Assembly (NCBI RefSeq): GCF_014192095.1
Contig: NZ_JACHXN010000008.1
Coordinates: forward strand, 62,001-126,000
DNA from: Phyllobacterium trifolii
GTDB taxonomy: Bacteria > Pseudomonadota > Alphaproteobacteria > Rhizobiales > Rhizobiaceae
Direction of reading: 5' to 3'
Length of the DNA: 64,000 bases
Shown: positions 56,367-64,000 of the stretch, in pieces
Position numbering within the stretch: the first letter of the stretch is position 1
Layout: the number at the start of each line of letters is the position of its first letter
Made by a program: the position numbers and the translations under genes
Notes under the pieces: generated by a model
Told to the model about the DNA's origin: nothing
The model's input: the letters and a program-made list of their open reading frames with translations, nothing else
The model's database searches: none

Positions 56367-57707
56367 CTAATGCTGTGGCTTGCCGATCAGCCGCGAACGC
56401 AGCGCATTCGATATGCTGTCAAAGATAAACACAACCAACAGGATCAAGAGGACCATATAAGCAACATTTTCCCAATTCTTGTTGGTGCGCATCGCTTCCC
56501 AGAGCTTGAGACCGATACCGCCAGCCCCGACCGCACCGATGATAGTCGCGCCACGAATATTTGATTCCCATTGATAAAGCGTTTGGCTGATCATGACCGG
56601 CACCACCTGCGGCATCACGCCGTAGCGCTGGACCAGGACATGGTTTGCACCGGTCGATTGCACACCTTCGCGCGGCTTGTCATCAATGTTTTCAAGTCCC
56701 TCAGAGTATATCTTGCCGAGTGTCCCGGTCTCGGTCAGGAAGATCGCAGCACTACCCGCAAGCGGACCCGGTCCAAACGCACGGGTAAAGAACAAGGCCC
56801 AGATCAGCATGTCGACCGAGCGCAGAAAATCGAAGAAACGCTTGAACGATTGATTGACGAAGCGGCTTGATGTGATGTTGCGGGCAGCAAGAAATGCCAA
56901 GGGAAAGCTGACAACTGCACCCAAAATTGTTCCAAGGAACGCCATGATGATGGTCTGCAGGAGTTTGACCCAGACGTCCCCGTGCTGCCATTCGCCATTG
57001 TTGAGAAAATTATCGCCGGCCAGCGCCAGGTTTGATCTTCCAGGCTCGATCTGGGGGCCGGTCGTGACGAGGCTTATCACCTCACCCATTGATTTTCCAA
57101 AAAAGGGTGATTGCGGATCGAAGATGAAATTGGCCCAGCCAAGGAAACGTTTGCGGATCTTGACGCGGTCAGCCTCGACACGGACTTCTCCGGCAAAGCC
57201 CATATCCGCGACGACATCTTCATCATAGACGCTGACCCAGGATGGTATATTTCCTGAGACGGTAGGCTTTCCGCCCGATAGTTCCACTCGCACGGTTTCG
57301 CCATGTGCCGTCAGCGTTGCTTCGGTGTCACTAAAGGTGACTGCCCGGCTCGGCCCACGAATTTCAACGGTCATGGTTCGATCGCTGTTTTGCTTGACCC
57401 AATCAGGATTTGGGTCATTCCCCAATGGTGAAAATCGCGGATATTTCGGGGTGATCGTGTCGCCTTCGAGCCGAAATTCAGCCTGTACGTCGTAGCTGAC
57501 CCATTGGCTCAGATAAATCCCGACGCGCTCCCAATGGCCTTCCGATATGGCCTTGGGAATCTCGAAGAACCAGACTGCGTAGATACCGTAGAGGAATAGG
57601 CTGATAACCATCAGCAAAGGCGCGAAGCGCTTGAAAAAGGAGCGCTGAAAGACCTCAGGATAGCGCTCCTGGATTGATTCTGCCTGGCTTGCATCGATAA
57701 AGGTCAT
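56367..57707 (-). CDS. phnE: Phosphonate ABC transporter permease PhnE2
   Basis: This 446-residue permease has the first membrane helix (about 30-50), a periplasmic insertion of about 180 residues, and a C-terminal set of about five helices with the coupling loop MPQVVPVMISQTLYQWESNIR and IIGAVGAGGIG. The insertion makes it larger than the usual 260-residue PhnE. It follows the first permease by 10 bp. The two form the heterodimeric channel. Confidence 0.92.
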   Translation of the reverse strand: MTFIDASQAESIQERYPEVFQRSFFKRFAPLLMVISLFLYGIYAVWFFEIPKAISEGHWERVGIYLSQWVSYDVQAEFRLEGDTITPKYPRFSPLGNDPNPDWVKQNSDRTMTVEIRGPSRAVTFSDTEATLTAHGETVRVELSGGKPTVSGNIPSWVSVYDEDVVADMGFAGEVRVEADRVKIRKRFLGWANFIFDPQSPFFGKSMGEVISLVTTGPQIEPGRSNLALAGDNFLNNGEWQHGDVWVKLLQTIIMAFLGTILGAVVSFPLAFLAARNITSSRFVNQSFKRFFDFLRSVDMLIWALFFTRAFGPGPLAGSAAIFLTETGTLGKIYSEGLENIDDKPREGVQSTGANHVLVQRYGVMPQVVPVMISQTLYQWESNIRGATIIGAVGAGGIGLKLWEAMRTNKNWENVAYMVLLILLVVFIFDSISNALRSRLIGKPQH

Positions 57708-57717
57708 GGCAGCATCC

Positions 57718-58677
57718 TCAATGCTTCAGAAGGAAGGCGTTTTCGCCAACCAGCCGGCGTCGCAGCCAGGCGGAAAATTGATCGACGGCAAAGATGGTGA
57801 CGAACAGCAGCAACACCAGCGCCAAAGTTTTGGCACCGAAGCCGCGTGAGATTGAAAGCTTCAATTCTTCACCTATGCCGCCTCCGCCGACGGCGCCAAT
57901 GATGGTCGAGGCGCGAACATTGATTTCGAGCCGCAGCAGTGCATAGGACATGAAGTTTGGTAGTACTTGCGGCAAGGCAGCAAACCGGACCCGTTCCAAC
58001 CAGCTGGCGCCTACAGATCGCATGCCCTCATCTGAGCGCATATCGACGTTCTCGATAACCTCATAGAAAAGCTTTCCAAGCGCACCGATGCAATGCAGGC
58101 TAATCGCGATTATCGCCGCGATCGGTCCGATTGAAAGAATAGCCGAAAACAGCCCTGCGATGACAATTTCCGGAAAAGCTCGAAGAAATTCCATGAATCG
58201 TTTGACCGCAATGCGCAGTGGATTGGACGGAGTAAGATTGCGCGCAGCCATGAAGCTGAGTGGGACTGCAAAAATAAACCCGATAATGGTCGATACCAAC
58301 GCCACATTGAAGGTGATAATCATCAACTCGAAGTATTCGGGAATATAGAAATCGCCCCAGATATAGACCCGGCCTCGATCAAAATTAAACTCCTGGCCAC
58401 CCTTGTCGTTAGGGCTTGCGATATCGAACAGTGCCCGCCATACATCGCTCCAGTCCTTGGGCACGAGCCAGCTGAGAAAATCAAAGAGGTGGGGGAGACG
58501 ATCGAAAAAATGGCCGGCATTGCTTTCGTCAGCAAAACGAACGGAGCCTACGAACCCGATGAACAGCACGAGCAGGCCGAGGCCCGTATACATCCGGCGA
58601 CGTGCGACGACCTTGCGCCATGACTCGGCTATATCGTGCGAACTTTGCAGTTGCGGTTGAGAGTCGGCAAACGTCAT
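57718..58677 (-). CDS. phnE: Phosphonate ABC transporter permease PhnE1
   Basis: This 319-residue permease has about six helices; the C-terminal part has ALPQVLPNFMSYALLRLEINVR followed by IIGAVGGGGIGEEL, the coupling signature of PhnE. I chose the ATG at 58677 (MTFADSQPQ); the frame is open to 58728 over the hairpin region. It follows phnD. Confidence 0.93.
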   Translation of the reverse strand: MTFADSQPQLQSSHDIAESWRKVVARRRMYTGLGLLVLFIGFVGSVRFADESNAGHFFDRLPHLFDFLSWLVPKDWSDVWRALFDIASPNDKGGQEFNFDRGRVYIWGDFYIPEYFELMIITFNVALVSTIIGFIFAVPLSFMAARNLTPSNPLRIAVKRFMEFLRAFPEIVIAGLFSAILSIGPIAAIIAISLHCIGALGKLFYEVIENVDMRSDEGMRSVGASWLERVRFAALPQVLPNFMSYALLRLEINVRASTIIGAVGGGGIGEELKLSISRGFGAKTLALVLLLFVTIFAVDQFSAWLRRRLVGENAFLLKH

Positions 58678-58708
58678 GAGTTGATCCGCATGGAGCGCAC
58701 AAGAAAAA

Positions 58709-58730
58709 GGGTGGCCGTTACCAGCCACCC
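58709..58730 (-). terminator. Terminator-like hairpin between phnD and phnE
   Basis: A 7-bp G/C-rich stem (58709-58715 with 58724-58730) with an 8-base loop is followed on the minus strand by CCTTTTTCTTG. It lies 18 bp after phnD and is expected to reduce, not abolish, read-through into phnE. Confidence 0.75.
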
Positions 58731-58748
58731 CGTGATTGATCGCAAGCG

Positions 58749-59663
58749 TTAGCCGCCGATCGCGTTTTTACGGATGTCGATGACCGCGTTGTAGAATTCG
58801 GGCTTCACCGGCTGGTAGCCCTTGAAATCACCGCCTTCTACAGCTTCGAAGCACTTCTTGTCGGTTGTTGGCAATTTCATGAAGAAATCGGCAAGCTTGG
58901 CGTGCCATTCGTCACCAATACCATTGCGAACGACCAGCGGGCCGTTCGGGATAAGAGGCGAACGCCATACTTCGACCAGCAGGCTAGGATCAACGGCGCC
59001 CTTGTCGACTTCCTTGCGGAACGTGCCGGAAGTGTAGCCATCCTTGAAATCGCCGAGGCCGGAAGAATCGTCTACCGCAACGTCGACCTTGCCGTCATAA
59101 GCAGCAAGAAGATTGTTCTCGTGACCGCCATTGAACTGGGTCTTTGCAAAGAACTTGTCGTTCGGCATGCCAGTGGTCTTGGGGATCTGGGTCAACGGAA
59201 CGAGATAGCCGGAAGTTGAATCGGGATCGGCGTAGCCGAGGGTCTTGCCCTTGGCATCGGCAATCGTCTTGATGCCAGAATCCTTACGGGCGAGACCGAT
59301 GGAATAGTACCCGGTCGAACCGTCTGTCTGCTGCGTAGTGAGGATCGGCGTAACTGCCTTGGGATCCTTGATGTAGACTGCGGCATAGCCGGAAGCGCCA
59401 AGTTCGGCGAAATCAAGTGTGCCGCCGAGCAGACCCTGGATCACGCCGTCGTAGTCAGCAGCGGGAAACAGCGAAACCTTTTCAAAGCCAAAAGTCTCTT
59501 TGAGGTGGTCGGCAAGGCAACCGAAGTTCCGCAAACGGTCGGTTTCATTCTCGCCGCCGAGGATGCCGATGCGGAATTCCTTGAGGTCTTCAGCGCGGGC
59601 CATTGTGCCGGTAAGCATCGCGCTGAGCGCGATAGCGCCTAGAAGGGCTTTTTTGAACAACAT
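58749..59663 (-). CDS. phnD: Phosphonate ABC transporter substrate-binding protein PhnD
   Basis: This periplasmic protein binds phosphonates. The 304-residue product has a signal peptide ending in MARAED, and the family hallmarks FRIGILGGENETDRLRN, LLGGTLDFAELGASGYAAVY and YADPDSTSGYLVP, where Ser/Thr residues contact the phosphonate. A terminator-like hairpin follows, fitting the need for more binding protein than permease. Confidence 0.94.
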   Translation of the reverse strand: MLFKKALLGAIALSAMLTGTMARAEDLKEFRIGILGGENETDRLRNFGCLADHLKETFGFEKVSLFPAADYDGVIQGLLGGTLDFAELGASGYAAVYIKDPKAVTPILTTQQTDGSTGYYSIGLARKDSGIKTIADAKGKTLGYADPDSTSGYLVPLTQIPKTTGMPNDKFFAKTQFNGGHENNLLAAYDGKVDVAVDDSSGLGDFKDGYTSGTFRKEVDKGAVDPSLLVEVWRSPLIPNGPLVVRNGIGDEWHAKLADFFMKLPTTDKKCFEAVEGGDFKGYQPVKPEFYNAVIDIRKNAIGG

Positions 59664-59745
59664 GGTTCTCTCCTGTCAAACGTCCAATGAGTTTGTGATC
59701 GGGTTCGTATGGGCCCGTAACGTGGGCAAGACGATCTTTTTACGC

Positions 59746-60579
59746 TCAACGCGCGGCCAGAATGGCCTCCAACTCCGGGATTGGCTTCTGTGAACCGCGT
59801 ACGATACTCGTCGATGTAATTGCTTCTGAAAACGCATCCTTGAGGCCATCCGCACCGTAAATGCGGCGGGCGGCCAGTTCAGTCAGATCATCCGGACCGC
59901 CATCGAAAACGATCTTGCCGCCCTGCATGCCTATGATCCGGCTGCAAAAATGCCGGGCGGTATCAAGTGTGTGCAGATTGGTGATAACGGTCAGGCCTTC
60001 CTTCTCATTGATATCGCGCAACGACTCCATAACGACCTGCGCATTGCGCGGGTCGAGCGAAGCGATAGGCTCATCAGCAAGAATGACTTTCGGATTCTGC
60101 ATTAACGCGCGAGCTATAGCGACACGCTGCTGCTGCCCACCGGAGAGTGTGCCTGCGCGTTGCAGAGCCGTCTTGGCGATATCGAGCCGATCGAGAGCAG
60201 CGACAGCCATGGCACGCTCATCGTTGGAGAAGATGCCGAGAAGACTTTTGATCGTCGAACGATGGTTTAGACGGCCAAGAAGCACATTGGTAAGAACATC
60301 GAGACGCGGCACAAGGTTGAACTGCTGGAAGATCATCGCGCAATCACGCTGCCAATTGCGCAGGTGCGAACCGCGCAGCTTGGCGACATCGGTGCCCTCG
60401 AACAGGATCGAGCCTTCGGAAGGATCGATAAGCCGATTGATCATACGCAGCAACGTCGACTTACCTGCACCCGACCGGCCAATAATGCCGACCATCTGGC
60501 CTTGCGGAATTTCAACATTGACGTTGTCGATGGCGATGTTGCTGCCAAAGCGCCGCGTCACGTTTTCAATCTTCAGCAT
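59746..60579 (-). CDS. phnC: Phosphonate ABC transporter ATP-binding protein PhnC
   Basis: This is the ATPase of the phosphonate importer, 277 residues, with Walker [13 protein letters not shown], signature [14 protein letters not shown] and Walker [13 protein letters not shown]. It is the first gene of the second phn unit; a three-repeat Pho box lies 55 bp upstream of its ATG. phnD follows at 82 bp. Confidence 0.94.
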   Translation of the reverse strand: MLKIENVTRRFGSNIAIDNVNVEIPQGQMVGIIGRSGAGKSTLLRMINRLIDPSEGSILFEGTDVAKLRGSHLRNWQRDCAMIFQQFNLVPRLDVLTNVLLGRLNHRSTIKSLLGIFSNDERAMAVAALDRLDIAKTALQRAGTLSGGQQQRVAIARALMQNPKVILADEPIASLDPRNAQVVMESLRDINEKEGLTVITNLHTLDTARHFCSRIIGMQGGKIVFDGGPDDLTELAARRIYGADGLKDAFSEAITSTSIVRGSQKPIPELEAILAAR

Positions 60580-60633
60580 TCGTCAATCCCTTTTGGCCGC
60601 TGCTCCGTCCTAGAGGGATTGTGTGAACCTGCG

Positions 60634-60662
60634 ATGGCAGTTTCATTTCAGTTGCGTGACAA
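60634..60662 (-). promoter_or_regulatory. Pho box (PhoB binding site) upstream of phnC
   Basis: On the minus strand TTGTCAC, CTGAAAT and CTGCCAT occur as three direct 7-base repeats, each separated by 4 bases (GCAA, GAAA), giving an 11-base period. This matches the PhoB consensus CTGTCAT in tandem. It lies 55 bp upstream of the phnC start. Confidence 0.8.
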
Positions 60663-60728
60663 CTTCGGATTGCTTTCTCAAGCCGTGTGTTATCCACGGA
60701 AAACCCACGTGGACGGTGCAAACGAGAA

Positions 60729-60764
60729 CGGGAGCGGCACACAAATTTGCGTGATCCGCTCCCG
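60729..60764 (-). terminator. Terminator after phnL
   Basis: A 9-bp stem (60729-60737 with 60756-60764), which can be extended by 3 bp with a 2-base bulge, lies 43 bp after phnL. It is followed on the minus strand by a T-rich TTCTCGTTT. It separates the phnI-L unit from the phnC unit. Confidence 0.8.
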
Positions 60765-60806
60765 AAAAACCGATGATTTAGAATCGAATAAAGCCCAAAG
60801 GCGGAC

Positions 60807-61517
60807 TTATGCCGCTACGCCATTCGGTACAGAAAATGCCGTGACATCGATGATCCTGTCGGCTACCGCTTCCCGCACATCCTGGTCGTGGAAGATGCCA
60901 AGCATCGCCACACCCGTGTCCTTCTTCTGCTGGATCATCGAGACCACCACATCGCGGTTCTTGGCGTCAAGCGACGCCGTTGGTTCGTCGAGAAGCAGGA
61001 TCGGATGATCCGTAATGAAGCCGCGAGCAATATTGACGCGCTGCTGCTCGCCACCCGAAAATGTTGCGGGTGGTAGTGACCACAGCCGTTCAGGCAAATT
61101 GAGCCCGGCAAGCAATGATTCAGCCTTGTCGCGGGCGTCTGTACGATCAACACCGCGTGCAATCAGCGGTTCAGCAACGACGTCCAACGCCGAAACGCGC
61201 GGTACCGTACGCAGAAACTGGCTGACATAGCCGATCATGTCGCGCCTGATGCCGAGCATTGTGCGCGGATCGGCGGCGGCAACGTCAATGAGCCGGTCGC
61301 GATAAGGCACGATGATCTGGCCGCGATCAACGGCATAATTGCCATAGACCATTTTCAGGATCGAGCTCTTGCCCGCCCCTGAGGGACCTCCGAGAACGGC
61401 GCACTCACCCGCCTTGATGGAGAAGGAGACGTTCGCCACGACGGGAAGACGAATACCATCGCGCAAATGCATGGTGAAGCTCTTGGCGACATCGGAAACA
61501 ACGAGAGGTGTTGGCAT
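60807..61517 (-). CDS. phnL: C-P lyase accessory ATP-binding protein PhnL
   Basis: This 236-residue ABC-type ATPase is a component of the C-P lyase machinery, not a transporter. It has Walker A GPSGAGKSSIL, signature FSGGEQQRVNIARG and Walker B ILLLDEPTASLD. It follows phnK by 9 bp and is the last gene before the hairpin at 60729. Confidence 0.93.
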   Translation of the reverse strand: MPTPLVVSDVAKSFTMHLRDGIRLPVVANVSFSIKAGECAVLGGPSGAGKSSILKMVYGNYAVDRGQIIVPYRDRLIDVAAADPRTMLGIRRDMIGYVSQFLRTVPRVSALDVVAEPLIARGVDRTDARDKAESLLAGLNLPERLWSLPPATFSGGEQQRVNIARGFITDHPILLLDEPTASLDAKNRDVVVSMIQQKKDTGVAMLGIFHDQDVREAVADRIIDVTAFSVPNGVAA

Positions 61518-61526
61518 GATTGTCTC

Positions 61527-62303
61527 CTAGACCTGCAGGATGGAGGAAACGAGGAGCTGGGTGTAAGCCGCCTGAGGATCATCAAGAACACGATCCGTGA
61601 GACCGGTCTCGACAATGTGACCATCCTTCATCACCATCATCCGGTGCGAGAGCAAACGCGCCACCGCAAGATCATGCGTCACGACAATGGCTGCCAGACC
61701 GAGATCGCTGACAAGACCTCGAAGCAGATCGAGAAGCCTTGCCTGGACCGACACGTCGAGACCACCTGTCGGCTCATCCATGAAGACCAGCCGAGGATTG
61801 GTGACGAGATTTCGTGCGATCTGAAGGCGCTGGCGCATACCCCCGGAAAAAGCGCGCGGCTGATCATCAATACGGTCGGCGGCAATCTCGACACGGCCGA
61901 GCCAATCGGTAGCGGTCGCACGGATCTTGCCATAGTGCCGGTCGCCAACAGCCATCAGCCGTTCGCCGACATTGGCGCCGGCGGATACTGTCATGCGCAA
62001 ACCATCGGCGGGATTTTGATGGACGAAGCCCCAGTCCGTTCGCATCAGGAAGCGCCGCTCTGCCTCGCTCATGCGGTAGAGATCACGGAACTGGCCATCG
62101 CGCATCCGGTATTCGACCGAACCCGTGGAAGGTGCAAGACGCGTTGCCAGACAGTCCAGCAGCGTCGTCTTGCCTGAACCGGATTCGCCAACGACCGCCA
62201 GAACTTCGCCTGGCCACAACTCGAAGGACACGTTTTGACAGCCGATCCGGCTTCCGTAGAATTTCGAAAGCGCGCTGACTTTCAGGAGTGGTATATCGCT
62301 CAT
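61527..62303 (-). CDS. phnK: C-P lyase accessory ATP-binding protein PhnK
   Basis: This 258-residue ABC-type protein binds the PhnGHIJ core complex. It has Walker A GESGSGKTTLLD, signature FSGGMRQRLQIARN and Walker B LVFMDEPTGGLD. Its ATG overlaps the phnJ stop by 4 bp. Confidence 0.94.
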   Translation of the reverse strand: MSDIPLLKVSALSKFYGSRIGCQNVSFELWPGEVLAVVGESGSGKTTLLDCLATRLAPSTGSVEYRMRDGQFRDLYRMSEAERRFLMRTDWGFVHQNPADGLRMTVSAGANVGERLMAVGDRHYGKIRATATDWLGRVEIAADRIDDQPRAFSGGMRQRLQIARNLVTNPRLVFMDEPTGGLDVSVQARLLDLLRGLVSDLGLAAIVVTHDLAVARLLSHRMMVMKDGHIVETGLTDRVLDDPQAAYTQLLVSSILQV

Positions 62304-63181
62304 TCTGCTGCCTCCGCAGGATTAGCCGAGAGATGGCCGCGATGGCCCTCCGCCTGCCGATCCTCACAAAAATCGGTATCCGAGCAAACAAACATGCTGC
62401 CGCCTTTGTCATCAAGAATGACTTCGTCGAGATAACTGCCTTTGGCTCCGCATAGGGCGCAGGGCTCCGAGAATGTCTGAATCTCGAATGGATGATCCTC
62501 AAAATCGAGACTGACAACTTCCGTATAGGGCGGGATGGCATAGATACGCTTTTCACGCCCTGCGCCAAATAGTTGCAATGCTGGAGATTGATGCATCTTT
62601 GGGTTGTCGAATTTTGGTGTGGGCGATGGGTCCATCACATAACGACCTTCGACCTTCACCGGATAGGCATAGGTCGTGGCAATGCGGCCGTGACGCGCGA
62701 TGTCCTCGTAGAGTTTCACATGCATCAGTCCATATTCCTCAAGCGCATGCATCTTTCGTGTCTCGGTCTCGCGCGGCTCAAGAAAACGCAGCGGTTCCGG
62801 GATCGGCACCTGATAAACGAGCGTTTGCCCAGCTTGCAGCGCAGTTTCGGGAATGCGGTGGCGCGTCTGGATGATCGTCGCCTCCGTCGTTTTTGTAGTC
62901 ACCCGAACATTGGAAACCTTTTGGAAGAAGGCGCGGATCGACACGGCATTGGTCGTATCGTCGGCGCCTTGGTCGATCACTTTCAACGTGTCATTCGGGC
63001 CAATCACCGCAGCTGTCACCTGAACGCCGCCCGTGCCCCAACCATAGGGCATCGGCATTTCGCGCGACGCGAACGGCACCTGATAACCGGGAATAGCAAT
63101 TGCCTTGAGGATGGCGCGGCGAATCATCCGTTTCGTCTGTTCGTCGAGATAGGCGAAATTATATGTCGCAAGCTCGGTCAT
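62300..63181 (-). CDS. phnJ: Alpha-D-ribose 1-methylphosphonate 5-phosphate C-P lyase PhnJ
   Basis: This radical SAM enzyme breaks the carbon-phosphorus bond. The 293-residue protein has the four cysteines Cys241, Cys244, Cys266 and Cys272 (CALCGAK, VCSDTDFCEDR), at the same positions as in the E. coli enzyme; three bind the iron-sulfur cluster and one is catalytic. Its start overlaps the phnI stop by 4 bp. Confidence 0.96.
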   Translation of the reverse strand: MTELATYNFAYLDEQTKRMIRRAILKAIAIPGYQVPFASREMPMPYGWGTGGVQVTAAVIGPNDTLKVIDQGADDTTNAVSIRAFFQKVSNVRVTTKTTEATIIQTRHRIPETALQAGQTLVYQVPIPEPLRFLEPRETETRKMHALEEYGLMHVKLYEDIARHGRIATTYAYPVKVEGRYVMDPSPTPKFDNPKMHQSPALQLFGAGREKRIYAIPPYTEVVSLDFEDHPFEIQTFSEPCALCGAKGSYLDEVILDDKGGSMFVCSDTDFCEDRQAEGHRGHLSANPAEAAE

Positions 63182-64000
63182 TCTGCGGCCTCTTTGGTTT
63201 CGCTGTTTTCGCTCTCGCGCCGCTCATGCTCGCCGCGCATGCGGCGTACGAGGTCAAGCTCTGCCTGGAAGTCGACATAGTGCGGTAGTTTCAGATGCTC
63301 AACGAAGCCGGTGGACTGCACATTGTCGCTGTGGGAAATGACGAATTCCTCGTCCTGCGCTGCAGCCGTGATGTCCTCGCCGAGTTCCCTCGCCCGCAAC
63401 GCGCGGTCACACAGCGCCATCGACATGGATTTGCGTTCACTTTGGCCGAATACGAGGCCATAACCCCGGGTAAATTGCGGGGGCTGTTTGGATGATCCCT
63501 TGAATTGATTTATCATCTGGCACTCGGTGACGCGAATGCGGCCCAGCGTCAGAGGAAAATCAAGTTCGGCGACTTCCAGTTCGATTTCGACCTCGCCGAT
63601 ACGGATCTCGCCAGCAAAAGGATGGCTGCGCCCGTAACCGCGCTGCGTCGAATAGGCGAGACCGAGAAGGAACCCCTCGTCACCCCGAGCTAACGCTTGC
63701 AGCCGTAAATCGCGCTCCAGCGGAAACGATAACGGCTCTCGTGTGAGATCTCCTGTCTCGACGCCCTCGGGCATATCGCCATCGGCTTCAATCATACCGT
63801 CATGGCCAAGAATATCGGTGACGCGTGGCGTATGCTCGCGCACTTCAACACGACGTTCGGGCGTTTCGACGATCCCATCTTCGGCGAGTTCGGGATCGAG
63901 CAGACGATGCGTATAGTCGAATGTCGGACCGAGTAACTGTCCGCCTGGCAAATCCTTGAAAGTTGCAGATATGCGTCGTTCGATCGCCATCTGCGAAGTC
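63178..64000 (-). CDS. phnI: C-P lyase core subunit PhnI, 5' end cut by window
   Basis: This nucleosidase-type subunit of the C-P lyase core complex helps join the phosphonate to the ribose of ATP. The visible 273 residues, without the N-terminus, hold PhnI blocks such as GFLLGLAYSTQRGYGRSHPF, TECQMINQFKGS and FVISHSDNVQSTGFVEHLKLPHY. The frame stays open to the window edge (TSQMAIERR), so the ATG at 63990 is internal. About 90 residues are missing. Confidence 0.95.
   Translation of the reverse strand, partial: TSQMAIERRISATFKDLPGGQLLGPTFDYTHRLLDPELAEDGIVETPERRVEVREHTPRVTDILGHDGMIEADGDMPEGVETGDLTREPLSFPLERDLRLQALARGDEGFLLGLAYSTQRGYGRSHPFAGEIRIGEVEIELEVAELDFPLTLGRIRVTECQMINQFKGSSKQPPQFTRGYGLVFGQSERKSMSMALCDRALRARELGEDITAAAQDEEFVISHSDNVQSTGFVEHLKLPHYVDFQAELDLVRRMRGEHERRESENSETKEAAE

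Noticed and set aside
1-64000. CRISPR arrays, insertion sequences, phage genes, rRNA and tRNA genes.
   Set aside because: No regularly spaced repeats, transposase or integrase motifs or complete tRNA folds were seen by reading; a formal scan was not possible.

Overview
The window reads as chromosomal DNA of an alphaproteobacterium of the order Hyphomicrobiales (Rhizobiales), most probably the Phyllobacteriaceae/Brucellaceae branch. The evidence is an Omp2b-type porin, BA14K and DUF2865 family proteins, an MlaE permease with a fused STAS domain, a rhizobial-type MoaA with an N-terminal extension, and a C-P lyase cluster carrying the DUF1045 gene. No rRNA, tRNA, insertion sequence, prophage or CRISPR array was found. 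Coding density is high, on both strands, with many 4-base start/stop overlaps.

Layout. 1-3436 (minus): a phospholipid-trafficking Mla-type ABC system (MlaE, MlaF, MlaD and an auxiliary lipoprotein cut by the window edge). 3494-13394: an enolase-superfamily epimerase, an MFS transporter, an RDD membrane protein, a glycosyltransferase with an LpxH-like phosphoesterase, malic enzyme, a DUF2865 protein and glutamyl-tRNA synthetase. 13460-24653 (minus): an MsbA-like exporter with an unusual leader, NAD synthetase, diacylglycerol kinase, a GFA protein, NhaA, class II DAHP synthase, a gamma-glutamylcyclotransferase-like protein with glutathione reductase, a DUF2059 protein and RpiA. 24854-26163: phosphoglycolate phosphatase and a BA14K protein.

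26396-30390 (plus) is the complete four-gene Anbu locus: circularly permuted ATP-grasp, alpha-E protein, transglutaminase-like protein and the proteasome-related Anbu peptidase. It is the most interesting poorly understood system here; its proposed role is making, and processing or removing, a peptide-like product. 30402-36702 holds an L,D-transpeptidase, a small exported protein, a DUF971 protein and a molybdenum-cofactor group (moaA, a DMT transporter, mobA, mobB). 36939-40052 is a polar amino-acid ABC importer without an ATPase gene, followed by a GST. 40066-48167 holds a penicillin-acylase-like enzyme, a beta-hydroxyacid dehydrogenase, an Lrp regulator, a DNA glycosylase, a second GST, a secreted nuclease-like protein, a membrane histidine kinase and DoxX. 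48218-53488 holds divergent cobT/cobS, small conserved genes, dusA and the porin.

53545-64000 (minus) is a phosphonate C-P lyase locus. PhnI, J, K and L form one transcription unit closed by a hairpin. phnC, D, E, E, DUF1045, a small ORF, phnM and phnN form a second unit, preceded by a three-repeat Pho box. Together they would import phosphonates, convert them to ribosyl phosphonates, break the C-P bond, open the cyclic ribose phosphate and return PRPP. A near-perfect 33-bp inverted repeat between DUF1045 and phnM is unexplained.
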